A DNA stretch of 64,000 nt from Luscinia megarhynchos (GCA_034336665.1 JAPFBE010000003.1:16718360-16782359), one strand, 5' to 3'; counted from the first letter of the stretch, positions 13,801-28,800 are shown. Notes: generated by a model not told the origin, from the letters alone. Translations and numbers: made by a program.

Positions 13801-16800
13801 GGTACAGTTTCAACATGAGAGATTGTAAATAAATATAGACAAGCCCTGAAATGCCACAGAGCTGCTAGGAGTTTGTAGTGCATGTAGAGCAAATGTACTG
13901 TGTTTACTTTGAACTTCTGTTCCAGATGCAAATTCTACAGAATTTGACCCAGACACTAAAAACCCAGTTGTAAGTACTGTTTCTTCCCTGCATGTGTTTT
14001 GTGACCATATGTCTTTGTTAAAAGGGGAGTTACCTCTGTGTAAGTTAAAATCTATCTATATTTTTACATGGTAGGACATGAGGTGATATCTGCTGTCCTT
14101 GCTCAGTACTGTTTAGAAGGGTATTTTCTTTTGATAGTCTCTTGCCATTGCCTATCTGCTTCTGTGAACTGCCTTAGCTTTATTTTTGTAATTTTTCTAA
14201 TAGTTTCCCTGTGTGTAAGCTCACACTGGAAGTAGACAACGATTAAGTTGGTTTTACTAGGGAATAAAGTATAAAAGGGAGCTGAAAGGTGTAGCACAAG
14301 CTATTACCAAAATAAGGATTAAATGGAAATGGGTTGAAAAATTCTTGTAATTTCTTTATATACATATATAGCATAAATAACCACTACACCCATCTTCCCC
14401 ATGCATCTTATGGTCCTCCTTTTGACAAAAATGTCCATGCCCCAGATGTGGCAGGGCTCTCTGCATCATATGCTGATTATAGGATTTTAGAGTGGATTTC
14501 ATTACATTCCTAATGTAGTAAAAATTAAAAGTGATCAGAGAAAGAGGGTTTTTAAGAAAATTAAAAAGAATGGAAATAAATATGAAAAATAAAGCAGTAT
14601 CTTGGTGTAAAATGTAAAGTTTTCTCTAGTGACAAATTAGGTGGGTTGCTCACAGTGACCCACTGTTTCTGTATGAATTTCCTTCAAAGAATTTTGTTGG
14701 GATTTGCAAGTAAAGTATACTTTTTTCACATCTGTTTAGTCTGAAATGTGCAAATAAGAGGGTTTTTAGAGCATTTGCTCAGTTTGCCAAAGTTGCTTGT
14801 TTGCATAGGAAAGATAATCTAGTCTGAACTTTTGAAGGTAAATTAAAGACCTTCAGAGTTTCAGGGTGAGACTTGCTGCTAGAACTTGGTGGTGTTCAGA
14901 GAATTCCTCCAGTGAGTGAAGGTGAACTTTGCTTTTTGGCATCAAATTTGTGGCCTTGCCATAGTTGGAGGTCTCTTCCTCTCTCCTTGACTATGTGCAA
15001 AGATGTACTCTTTCACTGCAGGGGTCAATTTCATAATAGCAATATGTTGTAAAATGTGAAAGATGTTGAAAGTTTGCTGTAAAATTTTAGGTTGCAAGAA
15101 GAGCGCAGAAGACTGATTCTGGGGCATCCTTATTTCTAGAGCTTTTTGAGTCTCAGTTTTATTTAATGGTATTTAACTGGGTGATTTGCAGTTTACATTC
15201 AAGGGCAAGTAAGGTAGATATGTTAAAGAGAAAATTATGTGGACATAAAGTTAAGAAAATAATGGAGTGAATGTATGTGTCATAGAAGATTAATGCATTG
15301 TTTACAATGGAACTGTTATTACATTATAATGGATATTCTGGTTTTCTGAGCTGCATTAAGATTCTGAAATTGGTTATTGACAGTCATATTTCAGCATCTT
15401 AATCTGATCTTTGAGACCTCAGTTCTGGATAAGAAACAGATGTAAATCATTCCAAGTGGGAGATTTGTACAACCAATAATGACAGCTGCTAAATAATCTG
15501 CCTTAGCAGAGTCCAGTGTGGGCTGAAAGCTGTTTAGATATTCTATATAATCAATAAAAACAATTGGAAGAGAAGCAGATTACTGAAGCTTTTGAACTGC
15601 TGAACTGACGTTATTGTTTCATTATCCAGAAAAGTTAATTGGAGTATATCAGCACTGATAATGTTGTGCCACTGTATGCTAACTTAGGACTGAAGCAGTG
15701 TACTTTTCTTTTGGTTTCCCCTCCTTTGAAAACTGAAGAGGGAGGAGAAAGGTACTGGCAAGGTAGTAGCTACATTTCCTTTTATTTTTTAAAAAAAAGA
15801 GACAAAACTTGACATGTAGTTTGACAGGGGAGCTGAGGGGCATCATAAAATAAGCAGCTACTTACATCACTTCTTGATTTGCTAAGCATTCAGATACTCA
15901 GAACTGTGCTGCTGAAGTTGATAGTTTCATTTAAAGTACTTAGAAAATATTTTTTGCCTCTTTTGTTTCTCTTTGTTGTCTGCATCTGTGGAAATTTGAA
16001 CCTTTCTGCTGCAAATAAAACCTATAATTATCAAGTACTCATGTAATTCAGTATTACACAGAATCATTTAGGTAGGAAAAGACCTTCAAAGTCATCAAGT
16101 CTAACCTTAAACCAAATGTCACCTTGTCAACTGGACCATGGCCCTAAGTGCCATGTACATTTGTGTCTTGAACATCTCCAGAGATGATGACCTCACCACA
16201 TCCCTGGGCAGCTTAACAACCCTTCCAGAGAAGAAATTAGTCCTGATTTCCAACCTGAACCTCTCATCCTGTTGCTGACTGCCTGGGAGAATAGCCCAAT
16301 CCCCACCTGGCTACAGCCTCCTGTCAGGCAGTTGTAGAGGGATTGGGTCACCCCTGAGCCTCCTTTTCTCCTGGCCAAACCCCAGCTTCCTCTGCAGCTC
16401 CATGTCAGACTTGTGCTCCAGACCCTTCATCAGCTCTGTTGCTGTTTTCTGGACATACTCCAGCACCTCAGTGCCCTTTTCCCCAGGGCAGCTTTGCAGC
16501 CACTCTTCCCCAAGCCTGTAGCATTGCCCTAGTTCAGTAGGGAAGATGAGGGAGGTACATGAGCTCTGAGCACAGCCCAAGTTCTTGGTCTCATCTTGGT
16601 TGATTATTTGCAAGTGATGTTCCAATTATGTATTTTTAAGCTTTTTGCTTTACTTCCTAGCCTTTTTGAAAAATAATGATAGGTAAATTTTTAGTATTCT
16701 TTGCAGGAGGACAGCTGTTCAGAAAGGTAATGCATTTTCTTGAGTGTAGAGCTTGGTGTGAACTTTCTCATGCTAATGGTAATTTCAAAAATAACTCCTG

Positions 16801-19800
16801 TAAAGGGAAACTATATGGTCTAAACTGCTAGTGAACTGGATTCACTGGATGGATGAAGAGTTATTTGTTTAGTTCAATTTCCCTCATCTTCCTCTACTAT
16901 TAAACTTAGATTTTTTTTTTCTTTTATGTTCCTTTTAATTATGTTCTTTGTCAGTTTTATTGCAACTGTATCTAATACTGTTCTGGAAGAAAAAAAAAAG
17001 ACTTTCTGGAAATAATTTTCCTTTTTTTTTCCCCTTTGATTTAAGAAAGTTAATTTTAATTGTGATCATTGTTCTTCATGAACAATTACACCTTGTATAG
17101 GATCATGAACCTGAACCTATAGCTCTGGGAAAAATATCTGCAGTTTCTATATACTCAAAAAATTGTGCAGAAGGGTATTTTGCCAGTAGGTGCTGCTCTT
17201 AAAACATGTTAGTTTCCTGGTGCCCATGCTTCCTATTCAGGATGTCAGTAACCTGATTGAATTCCAAAATTTCTAAGGTTGTCTAAGAGATGAAAAAGAA
17301 TGTATGTCTCACACAAGCAAAAGCATGTCCTAAAATTCTGTGATTGTACTTAGGTGTGTGTGTAAAGTTACTGGTGGAGCTTAGTTAGTATAATATGCAT
17401 GTAGTGTATTTACTTTGAAAATCAAAGCATATTGTTAATTTAGAATATTTTTGTAAACCAGCAAAAAAGTAATACATATGATTTTCTTTCTTCCAAGAAA
17501 TAAAACATTTTAATAGCTAAAGGGGTTTTAGAAGAGAGTGGCCTGGGAGCATGTTAGGACAATCATATGTTTATACACCATATTTTTTAAGGCTTCTATT
17601 CATGCATCACTGGTGTGGAGTACTTTATTTCTCATTTAATGGAGGGGAAATTCAGGGATAGGAACCACAGTAGTGGGATCTTGAATGCACTTCACAGGCT
17701 TTGCAATTAAGCTGAGTCTTTAAGTCTTTAAGTAACTCTGAGATCTAAGTGATTTATCAAGATAATGGATGATGGTGTTAAAATTCAGTCCCTAATTCCA
17801 AGTTCTCTAGTAGGATTAGTGCCTAATCCACTGATTACTTATCTTCTAAATGTCTGTTCTTCATATTTCTTTTTCACTAATTTCTTCTTGAAGTAAATAA
17901 TAATGCCCATGATAACACATCTGGTACAGGAATCATGCAATGAAAAGGTTAAGATTGCACGAAATAAGGCTAGTGAGCTGCAACAGCAGTCACTCAGTTT
18001 ATATATATACACTTACATGTTCCCATTCACAGAATCATAACAAGAAAAGTGCATACTTACATAAATATAATTTAAAATGAACACCTAATGTTGCAGTTAT
18101 CATACTTGGCATAGTTACATTGCTATTGAAAATAATTACTGAATTTTCTAAAAATTTGAACTGCTTGCTTTATGATGTGACATCTTTTGTGAATGATGAA
18201 ACTGAACTGTGAGGAGTATTGGATAGTATAGTCTAGGAAGCACTCCTCAAATGGAATGCTACACCTTTCTTTTTGTGTGTTTTAGAAACTATGTGATTTG
18301 AACTTCTCTAAAGATCCGAATAATAGCCCAGGTAAAGCAGGATTTGTTAAATAACACCTCAAATGTAGCATGAAATAGAAACAGTAATTCGGAACTAGTT
18401 GGAAGGGATTTTAGCTGTAATATGTGGGCTGGTGGCTGTGGATGAAACACAGTACAAACACACTTCTTATCTGTTAAATCTTTATTCCATATACTTTAAA
18501 ATAATTACAAATCTGTGGGTTTAGATGCACGTGTAATGTAAACAAATGCCAGGCTCTTCTTCAAAGCAGCGATACTTGTTCTTGCAGATGCCTCACTCTC
18601 CTGTACCAGTTATCTTTTTTACAATCATTATAAACTCATCAAAGCTGACAGATCCATCCTTATTTTTGTCCAATGATTTAATTATGTTATCAAGCGAGAA
18701 TTGATCCTGTTTTTATAGGACAAGAATTAAAAAAAAGAAGAGAGAATGAAATAATTAGATCACCATGAGCATTTTTCTATGAAGAATGCTGCCAAGAAAT
18801 GATGCAGTCAAGAACAGTCAGTGTTACTTGAAGGTGTTACTGGTGGTGTTGTATTTACTGGTTTGACTGGTTAAACTAGTAGGATAGTGTCTGCTATTGC
18901 CTGCCAAAAATGTTAACAAGAATATATAACCATTTGAGAAATATGAAGTATTACTCAGATGGGTTACTTCGGTCTTCTGGGTAAATTTGGGATCTGGGAA
19001 ATGGAGCAGGTGAAATAGCTGCAGCAGGTACATAGTCACATAGTAAAAATTAATATGCATACGACCTACTCCTTTATTAGATACTAAATTGGGCCCTGCA
19101 TGCACATTTTGAAAACATGTTGTTACTTTCTTTATGCTTTGGGCCAGGATCTGAGGATCTCTTTCTCTCCATTTCCCCCCTCTTTAATAGGAATACTGTA
19201 TTAACTGCTAAAAACATCTTGCTGATGTATTAAATTCAGTTTCTATTATTAGCTTCTTTTATTTGTTGTGTCTGGTAAGAGTGCATGTAACATCCTGATG
19301 CAGTAAATATTCTGATAACAACCCTGATCAGGCTAATTAAATAATACAAACCAAATTTGGAGTAGTAATTTAAATTCATAAAGTGTTTTCTTTTGTTCAT
19401 ACCATGTATCTCTGCATGTTTTGTAACAACCTGTTATGTTTTGATATTGATTTATTATGGTGCCATAAATGTCTGCAAACAGACTTGTTGTTTGAAAATG
19501 TCTGAGGTCCAGACAGAAAACATCAGTATTGCTTTTTCTGAACAGTTCCTTTTCCACATATCTGGGAAAATGGGTATGATGCTGAATTGTCTTCAGTGTT
19601 ATAAAAAGCATTTTATTTCTGAATTTGCCATCATATTTCTATTAATTTTTGGCAATCAATTTCTAAGCTGTCTTTTCAGGGAAAGAAAAAAACCCTTGTG
19701 TTTTATTAGGGTTTTTTGGGGAGTCTGTTGTTAATAAGCCATTTCATGTTAATTGAAATGACTAAATTTGACTGCTGTAGTTCTCAAAATACTGTATTTT

Positions 19801-22800
19801 TCTATGGGACTGCCACTTTTTTCAGACCTTTAGGAAAAATTGCTCCTGGGAGATATCCAAACAAAAATATTTAAAGATTTGTCTAGCAGAAGAATCTAAA
19901 CTGAGACCTAATGTGGTTCAGGAAAGATTTGTCAGAGAATATATATAAAATCAGAGCATGGATTTTTTTCCTAGCTACAGGAAATGGGTATTTCTCTCTC
20001 TTTTCATTGCTTGGTATTATTCTGGAATGGCAAAACTTCTTTTATTTTGTGATGGTCGTAATTTAACCTAGATAGAAATTGGCTGAGGTCTCTTGCTTTT
20101 AAATGTTCTACAGTTTTACTTGGTTTATAGATTCTTTTCTATATATTTTATAGATTCAAGATTAATTATTTTGATTCAAATGAAAGATATAAGGTTCAGG
20201 TACAATATTTCAGGTAAAATTTCTCTTGCATTAAAAAAAAGCAAAACCAAACACAAACAGAACAGCTTGTAGATTTTTTTGCGTTTGATTTCATAGGACT
20301 TTGTTATAAACTCTGTGCTCAAACATCTGTTTGGAGCTACTTTTCATCAGTGTAAATGAAGTTTTATAAGCCAAACCTTATTTAAGAATTATGGATATAG
20401 CGAAACCATTTGGGTACAGTAATCTGCCCTGAACATCATTGCCTGTATTTTCTTTTTTTTGTGCATTCCATGGAAGCACAGTGAGTACAATGAGAGTGGA
20501 ACTTACCTTCAGGTACTGCGCAAATTGATTCTGAAGTAGATTCTTCAGCCCACCAATGGACAGTGCACTGGTGCTGCCCTCCTGTAAAGCATACTGGGTG
20601 AAATACTTCAGAAGGTTTTCATTGAGTAAATGTTCCATGTTTCTCAGATGTTGTCTTGAATAATAACTGCAAACAAAACAGACAATAAAAATCACAATTT
20701 GAAATATATCTGACACTCTCGTCATTGTTTAATTAACCATTTAATGAGTAATACTTAACCTAGATGAAAAGAGTTTGGTTTTTTTCCCTGTAAAATTGAT
20801 CAACTTTCCCAAGAAGAAAAATTAGCTAAGTTTAAGTTTAAGGATTTGAAAGACTCAATATATTTAGGTTATGCTTACCTCACTCAGAACCTGGTGCTTT
20901 CAGATGTATCCAGCAGTGAGGTCTCAGACTGGGGCAACCTTTATAGTTGTTTGCATGCTCCACCCTAATTATGAAACTGGCATGTGTCATTGAGTCAGTG
21001 CACTAGTTATTGTCTCTTCAGTAGTCAAAGGAATAGGATACTTTAGCAGTAGAAATGAGTAATATTTTTTTATCTCTGAAATGTCATCATCCTCTGCTGC
21101 ACTTGATGTATATTTACTTGGTCTTTATAGGTGATGCTGGAGAGGTTTTCTTGATTGAATTTGTGTATTTTTCTCTTCAAGATGAACTACACTCAGAGAA
21201 GCGTGAAGAAGACTCCCATGGTGATATGTATAGCATTTGTTATTATAGTGGCATTTTGGAAAATGGCAAACATGAGGTTTTTTAAAAATATCCAGCTACA
21301 TAAAAAAAAAATTAATAACCTACTCTCCCTTTGTGTGAGTAGTTAATCATACTTCTCCACATTTTGTTCTATTTCTTAGCACAGGAAAGAGATGAAGTTG
21401 CTCTGGAATAAAATTTTGGTTGCTAGTGTTAAGAATCAAAACATTCAATAATGTGAATGGAAAAAATTGAAGTGTTCCAAATGAGAAAGTTGAATGTGAG
21501 ATTCTGAAAAACAGTCCCTTCTCAGGAACACCTTTATAACTGACTATTGTGTTCTGCAGGCTCTGAATATTCTGTTCCAATGGTTTTATCATGTTCCATT
21601 GATGGTCTGTGGGACATCCTGGAGCTGATAATCAGCCTGTGGTTGATGCTTCATAACCCAACACTGTTAATTTTGCAACTGCTGAGTTGCTGGCTCTGGC
21701 TGTGGTTTCTACTTGTGGTTTTTAATCTGCCTACTGTCAAATTAGAAACCACAACCTATTGTCATTTTTCTATGCTTGATTGACTAGATTTTTCACCTTG
21801 TCCAGAGTCACACTGTCCACCCATCACTTCTTCAAAGTCATTGACGTTTCATCATTTGTAACTAAACCAAGAGCTTTGTGAGTCTTTAGGAGATGGATGG
21901 GGCAAAAGGGATGTTTTAGGAACTGCAGATGAATGGGTATAGGATTCCATAACAGGTTAGTAGGTTTCCTGAGAAAACCAGACAAACCTCGGTAGATGAA
22001 TTATGTAGATATACACCTTGTATTAGCAGCCCGTTTGAATGTGCTTGCACTCACTTCCAAGTGTCAGAAGGGTATTAGAAGAGTCCCTAGAGATCATCTA
22101 ATTAACTATTTCCTTTTCCTTGGAATGGGATCATCAGTATTTATGCTGGATGTCTGCTGAACTTATTCTTAAGTGCCTTAAATAATGGGGAATCCACAGC
22201 CTCCTTTTGTGGTCTATTCCTTGTGGGTTTTGTTAGAGTGTATTACTGTCCACAAGCCTTGCTGCACTTTTTGATTCTCCTCTCCTGTCTCTGCAGATAG
22301 GCAGAACAGACATCTTCCTTCTTAACATGGTCTTTGACATCAGCAAAATTCTCTGATGTCCTTTTTTTAAATTTTTTTAAAATTCAGAAATCCTTGCTAG
22401 TTTAGTCTTTCTTTGCAAGTCCTGCTACGTAGATCTAGTAATTTCCTCTTGACTTTCTTCAGTTCTTTCCCATTCTGCTTGAGATGCTATGTCCAAAGTT
22501 GTGTCACTTGTTCACCTCTCTGGGTGCTCATGGTGTTGCAGATTTTAATAGTTCCAGAGGCATTTGGTTGATAAGGACAATCTTTGTGTTATTTTACAGG
22601 GAGGTGTCCAGCTACAGGTTTTTAACAGTGGAAGACTTTGTCAAGTTTCTTGACACTTAAATTCAAAATTGTGGAGAGGACAAATACACTGATTTAAAAT
22701 TCAGTGCAAAAGCTTGGCATTTCTTGGAATTCACAGAACTGGGGCAAGGCATCCCCCAGTATCTGTCCAGTGCAGCTGAGGGACAAAGCTGGAAATGCAC

Positions 22801-25800
22801 TTTCTCTTCTTTGCTTTTTGGCTCTACAGAAATTCAGGAGCTGCTGCTATCCTAAGAGAACCTCTCCTGCTGCTATGGGATGTGGGAGTAGCAGTGGGGC
22901 TCATGGCCTGGAATGCATTGTATGGGTTAGGCTGAGTCCCATACATCAAACTGGGGCATGAACTCTGTGGTCACTCGTGACAATTAATGATAATCATAAG
23001 TCCTTTTGTCTTCTTTTTCTTTATACCAACAAAATGAAAAAGAAATATCTGTATCTTTCTCTTTTCATCCTGTTTTCCACCTTTGGTAGGTGGTCAAATT
23101 TTAGTAGTATTGGGTGATCTGCTAAGGCTTCTGTTCCCCACCTGCTAATTCCTCCCTGCAGTTCCTGTCTAGTAGCCCCACCATCCTTACTGCTTTATCA
23201 CTGTTGGAAGCAGTGCCAGGAAGCTGGTGTGCCTGATCTGTATTGTTGATATTACAGTCTTTGCAAGATTTAGGTATTCAAATGACTTCTCTTTGTGCAT
23301 AAGGCACCTCCATGAGTATAAAATGCAGTAGTAAGAAGCTTAGTGGTTTGGAAAAGCTGTGTTTTGAGGGATCACAATTCTGAATTCAGCACATTAGCCT
23401 TGTTAATTTGCTGTCAGTTCATTAAAGAACACCACCAAATTGCAAAATAGCATAACCAGTTTTACTGAAACATCTTCCAAGGAAAGTGAGAGACCAGCAT
23501 CTGGAAATCTGGGTGATTTCCTCAAGAGTTGTGTGCCAAATCTGGGGATGAATCCATTGTCTTCAGATCAGCTCTGGTCACGAGGCACTGTAATCTACAA
23601 GGCTATTTGAATGAGAGACTGGCAGGACTGGGATTTGGAGTTTGATCTCCTGACTCTTCCTCCTCTTCCTCCTCTTCTTTCTCATTTAGCCTGTAGTTCC
23701 CTCCTCCAATGGTTTGTGTGGCATCTCTTAACTCTGTAATGGAATCAGAACCAGCCACAGAACTCAGTTTGACAAGCCCCAGTACATTGTCATTTCCAAA
23801 AGACCTCTTTGTAGGATTTAAGTGCCCTTCTGAAATACATCTTATTTCTTATACAGCACTGCCCAGCAATGGCAGAATGATATCCAGCTGTAAGGAATTC
23901 TGGTTGCTCACTAAGAATTTGAACAAAAGTTACTGTTGCTGCCCTTAGATGATGTGTGACCAGCAGACAGCAGCATTTATCTGTGCTGAGGAACAGCACT
24001 TGGAACTTTGACATTTGTCTTCCAGTGTATTCCAACTTTGGTTCTAGTTTCTTGCTGCTCTTTCTTGCATGTATGAAAATATATAATTCCTGCAGTTTAT
24101 GACATAATTCAGTTGGGTTTGCCCTGGTCTAGGGAAGTTATAGTAAGCACAGTATACTTTTGGAATTAACATTTTATATTTTAGCTTAGATACAAAGCCA
24201 TTAGCTAAAAGAGGACTAAGTTGGTGATATCTTTTAAGTTTGTTTAGGGATTTCCCTAGTAAACTGGTTTGTTGGCATATTTGGAGCAAGCAATTCCACT
24301 CACATTGGAGAGTTAAGAGCACAAGCTGCAGGGATGACTGAAGTTTGGGCACCACCACTAGTGGTAGGAGGGGTGGAGTTTAAATGTACATGACTGTGAC
24401 ACCATAATGATGGATTAAATGGGATGGTAACCCAGGTGCTGTCTCTTTTGTCCTTGTCATATCCTTCCTGCCACCATTGATGGCTGAATGTTACATGAAT
24501 CTATGCTCCTTGTTTACCTTAACGTGCTGGACTATAAATTGGGTTAGTCTGCAAGTGGATTTCTGTGCCATTCATTGACACTGTTGGAAGGGACAGGGCA
24601 CCCTCCACAGGGGTGGGGCTGTCACCTGAGGGCAGTGACTAGCTCAAATCATCCTATTTAATCCCCTGGTGATGGGTTAACGCCCTAACCCTCCAGTATT
24701 TTTCCACCTTCTTTGGTATATTTTATTGTAGCAGCACCAGGTTCCCTTGTATGTAAGCCCAGCTACTTTAAAGCAATTTCAGGAATCTCTGTGAGGTTTA
24801 TTTTACAGCCTAGCCACAGTATTGAAATGTCTGCTGTCAAAGTGAAGTTTGCAGTAATGGAGAACATACCTTTGTGGATGTTGAGCACTCAAAAACAAAG
24901 AGCAGGAAGCAGCTTTGTGCTTAGTGTTCACTTTTTTCTACTTACATAGTATAATATAGTAAGCTTGTGCATCATCTCAGGCTTGCAGACATCCATCACT
25001 AGATCAAAGTCCTTTGTTAACTTTGCTTATTTTTTGTAGCAGAGAAAGATGGGAGATGTGGGGCAAAGATGATGGGACAATTAAAGTAAATAAATGGGAC
25101 AAATAAAGTAATAAACTCTGTGGAACATATGAATCCTATCTGATTTGCAAAGAAATCTTGCACAGGTGTTAAATTTGATTTCTTATTGAGTAAAAAAAAC
25201 AGAGCAGAATTTGTATAAAACTAGTGCTAATATAAAGAATGTGGATGTTGTCTATGCCTGTGTACATTACCAATCCCCATGCTGCATCTGAAATAAATTA
25301 TGAGATACGTTGTACTGTAGATAATTTGCAAATAATGAAAGCCATGGAGATGCAGATGTCTGCTGCCACCACGGTGTGTGTTCATTTCAGCTCTAAGGGC
25401 TTTGGTGAGTTTTGCAGAGAATCAGTCCTGCAACTGCAGACAGTCATCTTCAGACATTCTTGGCCTATCTACAGAAAGGAATAGGCTTTAAAGTCAGGAT
25501 GCTGAGAGCCAGTCTAACCCATGGGTAATTTTTCCAAGATGTGAGGTGTCTGGCTGATGTGGGAACTAGGGCTGTAGTGCAAATAGGGGAGTTGTGATAG
25601 AACATTAGTGTTGTCAGTTGGTTCTTGCAGTTAGGCTAGGAGGAGACAAAGGACTGACTTTAGAGAAAAGTTCAGTGAACAACCTTCCTGAAAGATCAAA
25701 TAATTATGGGTGAGAAGTTCAGCAAACTGCACTACAGCCATTGTAGAGAACATGGTATTGCTTTGAGGGATGGAACTGTTAGATGGACATTAGGGATGAG

Positions 25801-28800
25801 TTGTAAAGTCCTTTATGTGTCACAGGTGATGCATTCCCTATGCTGAAATTGTCATTGTTTGTAAAACCTGTAGTGGTGATGTGTAAAAGGGTTGTCTCAT
25901 CTCACATATTAAACTGGAGCTATATGGGTTATCCTGACAAGAGTTTCTTGCAGGCACTCCCTTGTGACATACACCTAATGAGATGATGAAGGTGTCTCCC
26001 TAAACAGGACTGGGTGTGACTGCTACAGGGATGAATTATTTAATAAGATTCATTGTTTGTAGTCAGCTTTAAATTGGTGATGTGTTATTCATTGTAACTA
26101 TATGTGTCAGCTGTTGCTGCCATATGTACACATCTGGCAGACTAACTTATTGCTGAAACTCCCTGTGATGTAGATATTCTATATTGCACAATGTGTTTCA
26201 ATAAGAGGTTTTATCCTTCTGTTTTGTGAACCTTGACTCGTGCAGCAGTGCAATATGGTTGTTACTGCCACAGCTGAAATTTACAGTTATGTAGTTGCTA
26301 AAACCCTAAACCTTTTTGTTCCATACTAAACTCTGATTTGTTTTTTGAAATTCTTTAGAGTGATCAAAAATGTGTAAATCTCCATTCCAGCAAATCATAT
26401 ATGGATTTATGGAGGAGAGGGTTTGGCTGAGTTTCAGGTAGGGCAAAGTAAGTAGAAGCCCAATAATGCTGTACAAGAGGCACTAGTGAGTTTGTTTCTC
26501 TGGTAAGATTAGGTCGTTTCTCAGCTGTCCTTTGACACTGGATATGCCTGGGGTCTCTAGATGTCACAGCTGTACCTAAAAACCTTTCTTCATACTGAAG
26601 AAAAAATCAATGAGTGAGTTAGAATCAAGCTTGTAATTCATTTTCAGAGCATTGTTGTTGCTCTCAACAAACCTGATGGACTATTCAAAAAAGGTCTAGA
26701 GGTGCATCCAATAAGACACATGGGCACATAATTTAGGGATTATGTGACACTGAGATGCCTGATCTCAAAAGGGGCAACATATCACTAAGAAACTACCTTG
26801 CCTAGCATAATTTTTTAGCTAGAAAGAGTCATATTCTTTTTTTCATGCAAGTCCAGGACGACTGTCTGTCAATATAATAATCCTGCTGGTGAGTCAGAAA
26901 TGTCATATCTGGTTATCTTGATCCTGGAAGGGTATAATACATTTTGTGTTCTTAGAATTTATTTTAAATGATTTGACAGACAGGAGTTTGATACCATATG
27001 AGTTTGTGTAGCTTTCTTATAAAGCCTACAGCTTGAGATGGTGACAGGATAAGATCCTCTTGATTTGCTTTGTGTGCATGTGGGTAAGATGGGGAATCCT
27101 GAGTTCTGGGTTCACTAAAACAGTTTTGGCTTTTCTATTAGACTGCAGAAGCTGGGAGAATGAGTATTCTGGTGTTTTGACACCATGGACCAGTGTGCAC
27201 TCTTGTGTGGATGTACACTGGGTAGGGACAGGGGGCTCTCAGCACAGTTAACCATGTTCAAGCCCCTAGAAATCAATGGTTGAGGTATTTTATCAGAATT
27301 GTGCTGCAGTGACCCTTTAGGTCCCTGTGACCCTGCTGGAGCTGTGCTGGCTTTGCTGCTGATGTGGAAGGGAATTGTTGAGATAGTGCTGCAATACTGA
27401 GCTGAAGGTGCTTGTGTTAGATAATGACCACCTACATTCTGCCAGGGAGAGTTTGGGGAAAACAGCAGCAACCATGAGAGGTGCCTTTAGGCAGAAAGGA
27501 ATGCAGGTCATTTTTTGGTAGAAACATCTGAATGTCTTCTATGTCTTCACCTTCAACACTGTGTATCTGGACAGTCAACCTTGCTGGCCTGATCAGACTC
27601 AGCAGAATAAAATGCAGAGGCAGAGAAATAAATAGAACCGTGGTAAGAACTTTGGAGCTCTCTCTCTGATTTGGAGAAAGAGGTGCTTATATGCACCAAT
27701 AGAGCTCCAGAAGTTACTAATTCTCATTCAGAAGTCTACAAGTAAGCCATGCCATGTAAAATCATATTATTAATAGTATTCTGGGGTATGTTTTGTTACC
27801 AGAGGGAAACATAACAAAAATGATGGTACAAAGTAATGGCTTTACCTTTGGCATAGAAATCCCTGATCTTGTTAGCATTTTAATGTATTAGTGTCTAGGT
27901 ATAATAGATGTTTGCAAAATTATTTCCAAAGGAAAACTGTAAAAACTACCAGTAATAACTTTCAGGTCTCTCTGTTAATGGGAATTTAAGACAATGGAAG
28001 CAATAAGCTCCTAGAAAAGTCTCCCCCAATCTTCTGTTTTGACCAAATAAGAGTGGGACATGAGGGAAAATTGAAGAAATTAGAGGGACTAATAAGGCCT
28101 ATGAGAAGAGTAGCAGCTGTCTAACTGACAGTATAGAGCAATCAGTTTTCTAACTTTTGTACGTGGTTATGGCCTATTGAAAGAAATTAAACCGTTGCTT
28201 CTTACAGAAATTGTAGTTAAGAAAGGATGGTGCTTCTATACCTAGCTTAGCTTTAGATTTTCTAATTACCCAATTTGATTATTAAATCAAAACCAAATTA
28301 TTCTAGTTTCAATAAGTAGCAGAAATAGTAGTTTGGAATTTCTCCGTTTACACAAGTGCATCAAATGAGCAATTTAAACATCTGTAAACCAGAACTTTGA
28401 AGTAGATTTGCATTTTGTTGTAAACTGAAATTAACAAATTATCCACCTCAGCCATAACTCATTTCTCAGCTGTGCTAGTGAGAAAACCAACTATCAATTA
28501 AGTTGAATTTACCTTAAAGCCAGTTTCATTTTTAGGTTAGTGACTAGTCTTCCCTTCAACACAAAAGGACTTTATTTTTTTTTTCCTTCCTGTAATACAC
28601 AGGAGTCCACAGCTAAGCTGTAACAAAATGTAGCTGTAAGTAATTTCTTAGGATTCAGAATCAAAAGTGGAGAGAATTTTATAAGGAAATTTTAAGTGTC
28701 TTTAGCTTGTGAGGCAGTGCACCACATACCACAGCTCAGCCTAAGGGTTGACACCAGTTTGGAACAGACCTGTGTAATCCCAAGTAACATGTGCATGCTA

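Noticed and set aside
16311..16625. Minus-strand ORFs of 61 and 104 codons (16193-16625)
   Set aside because: They fall inside the CR1 fragment's non-coding 3' region and are shadows of it.
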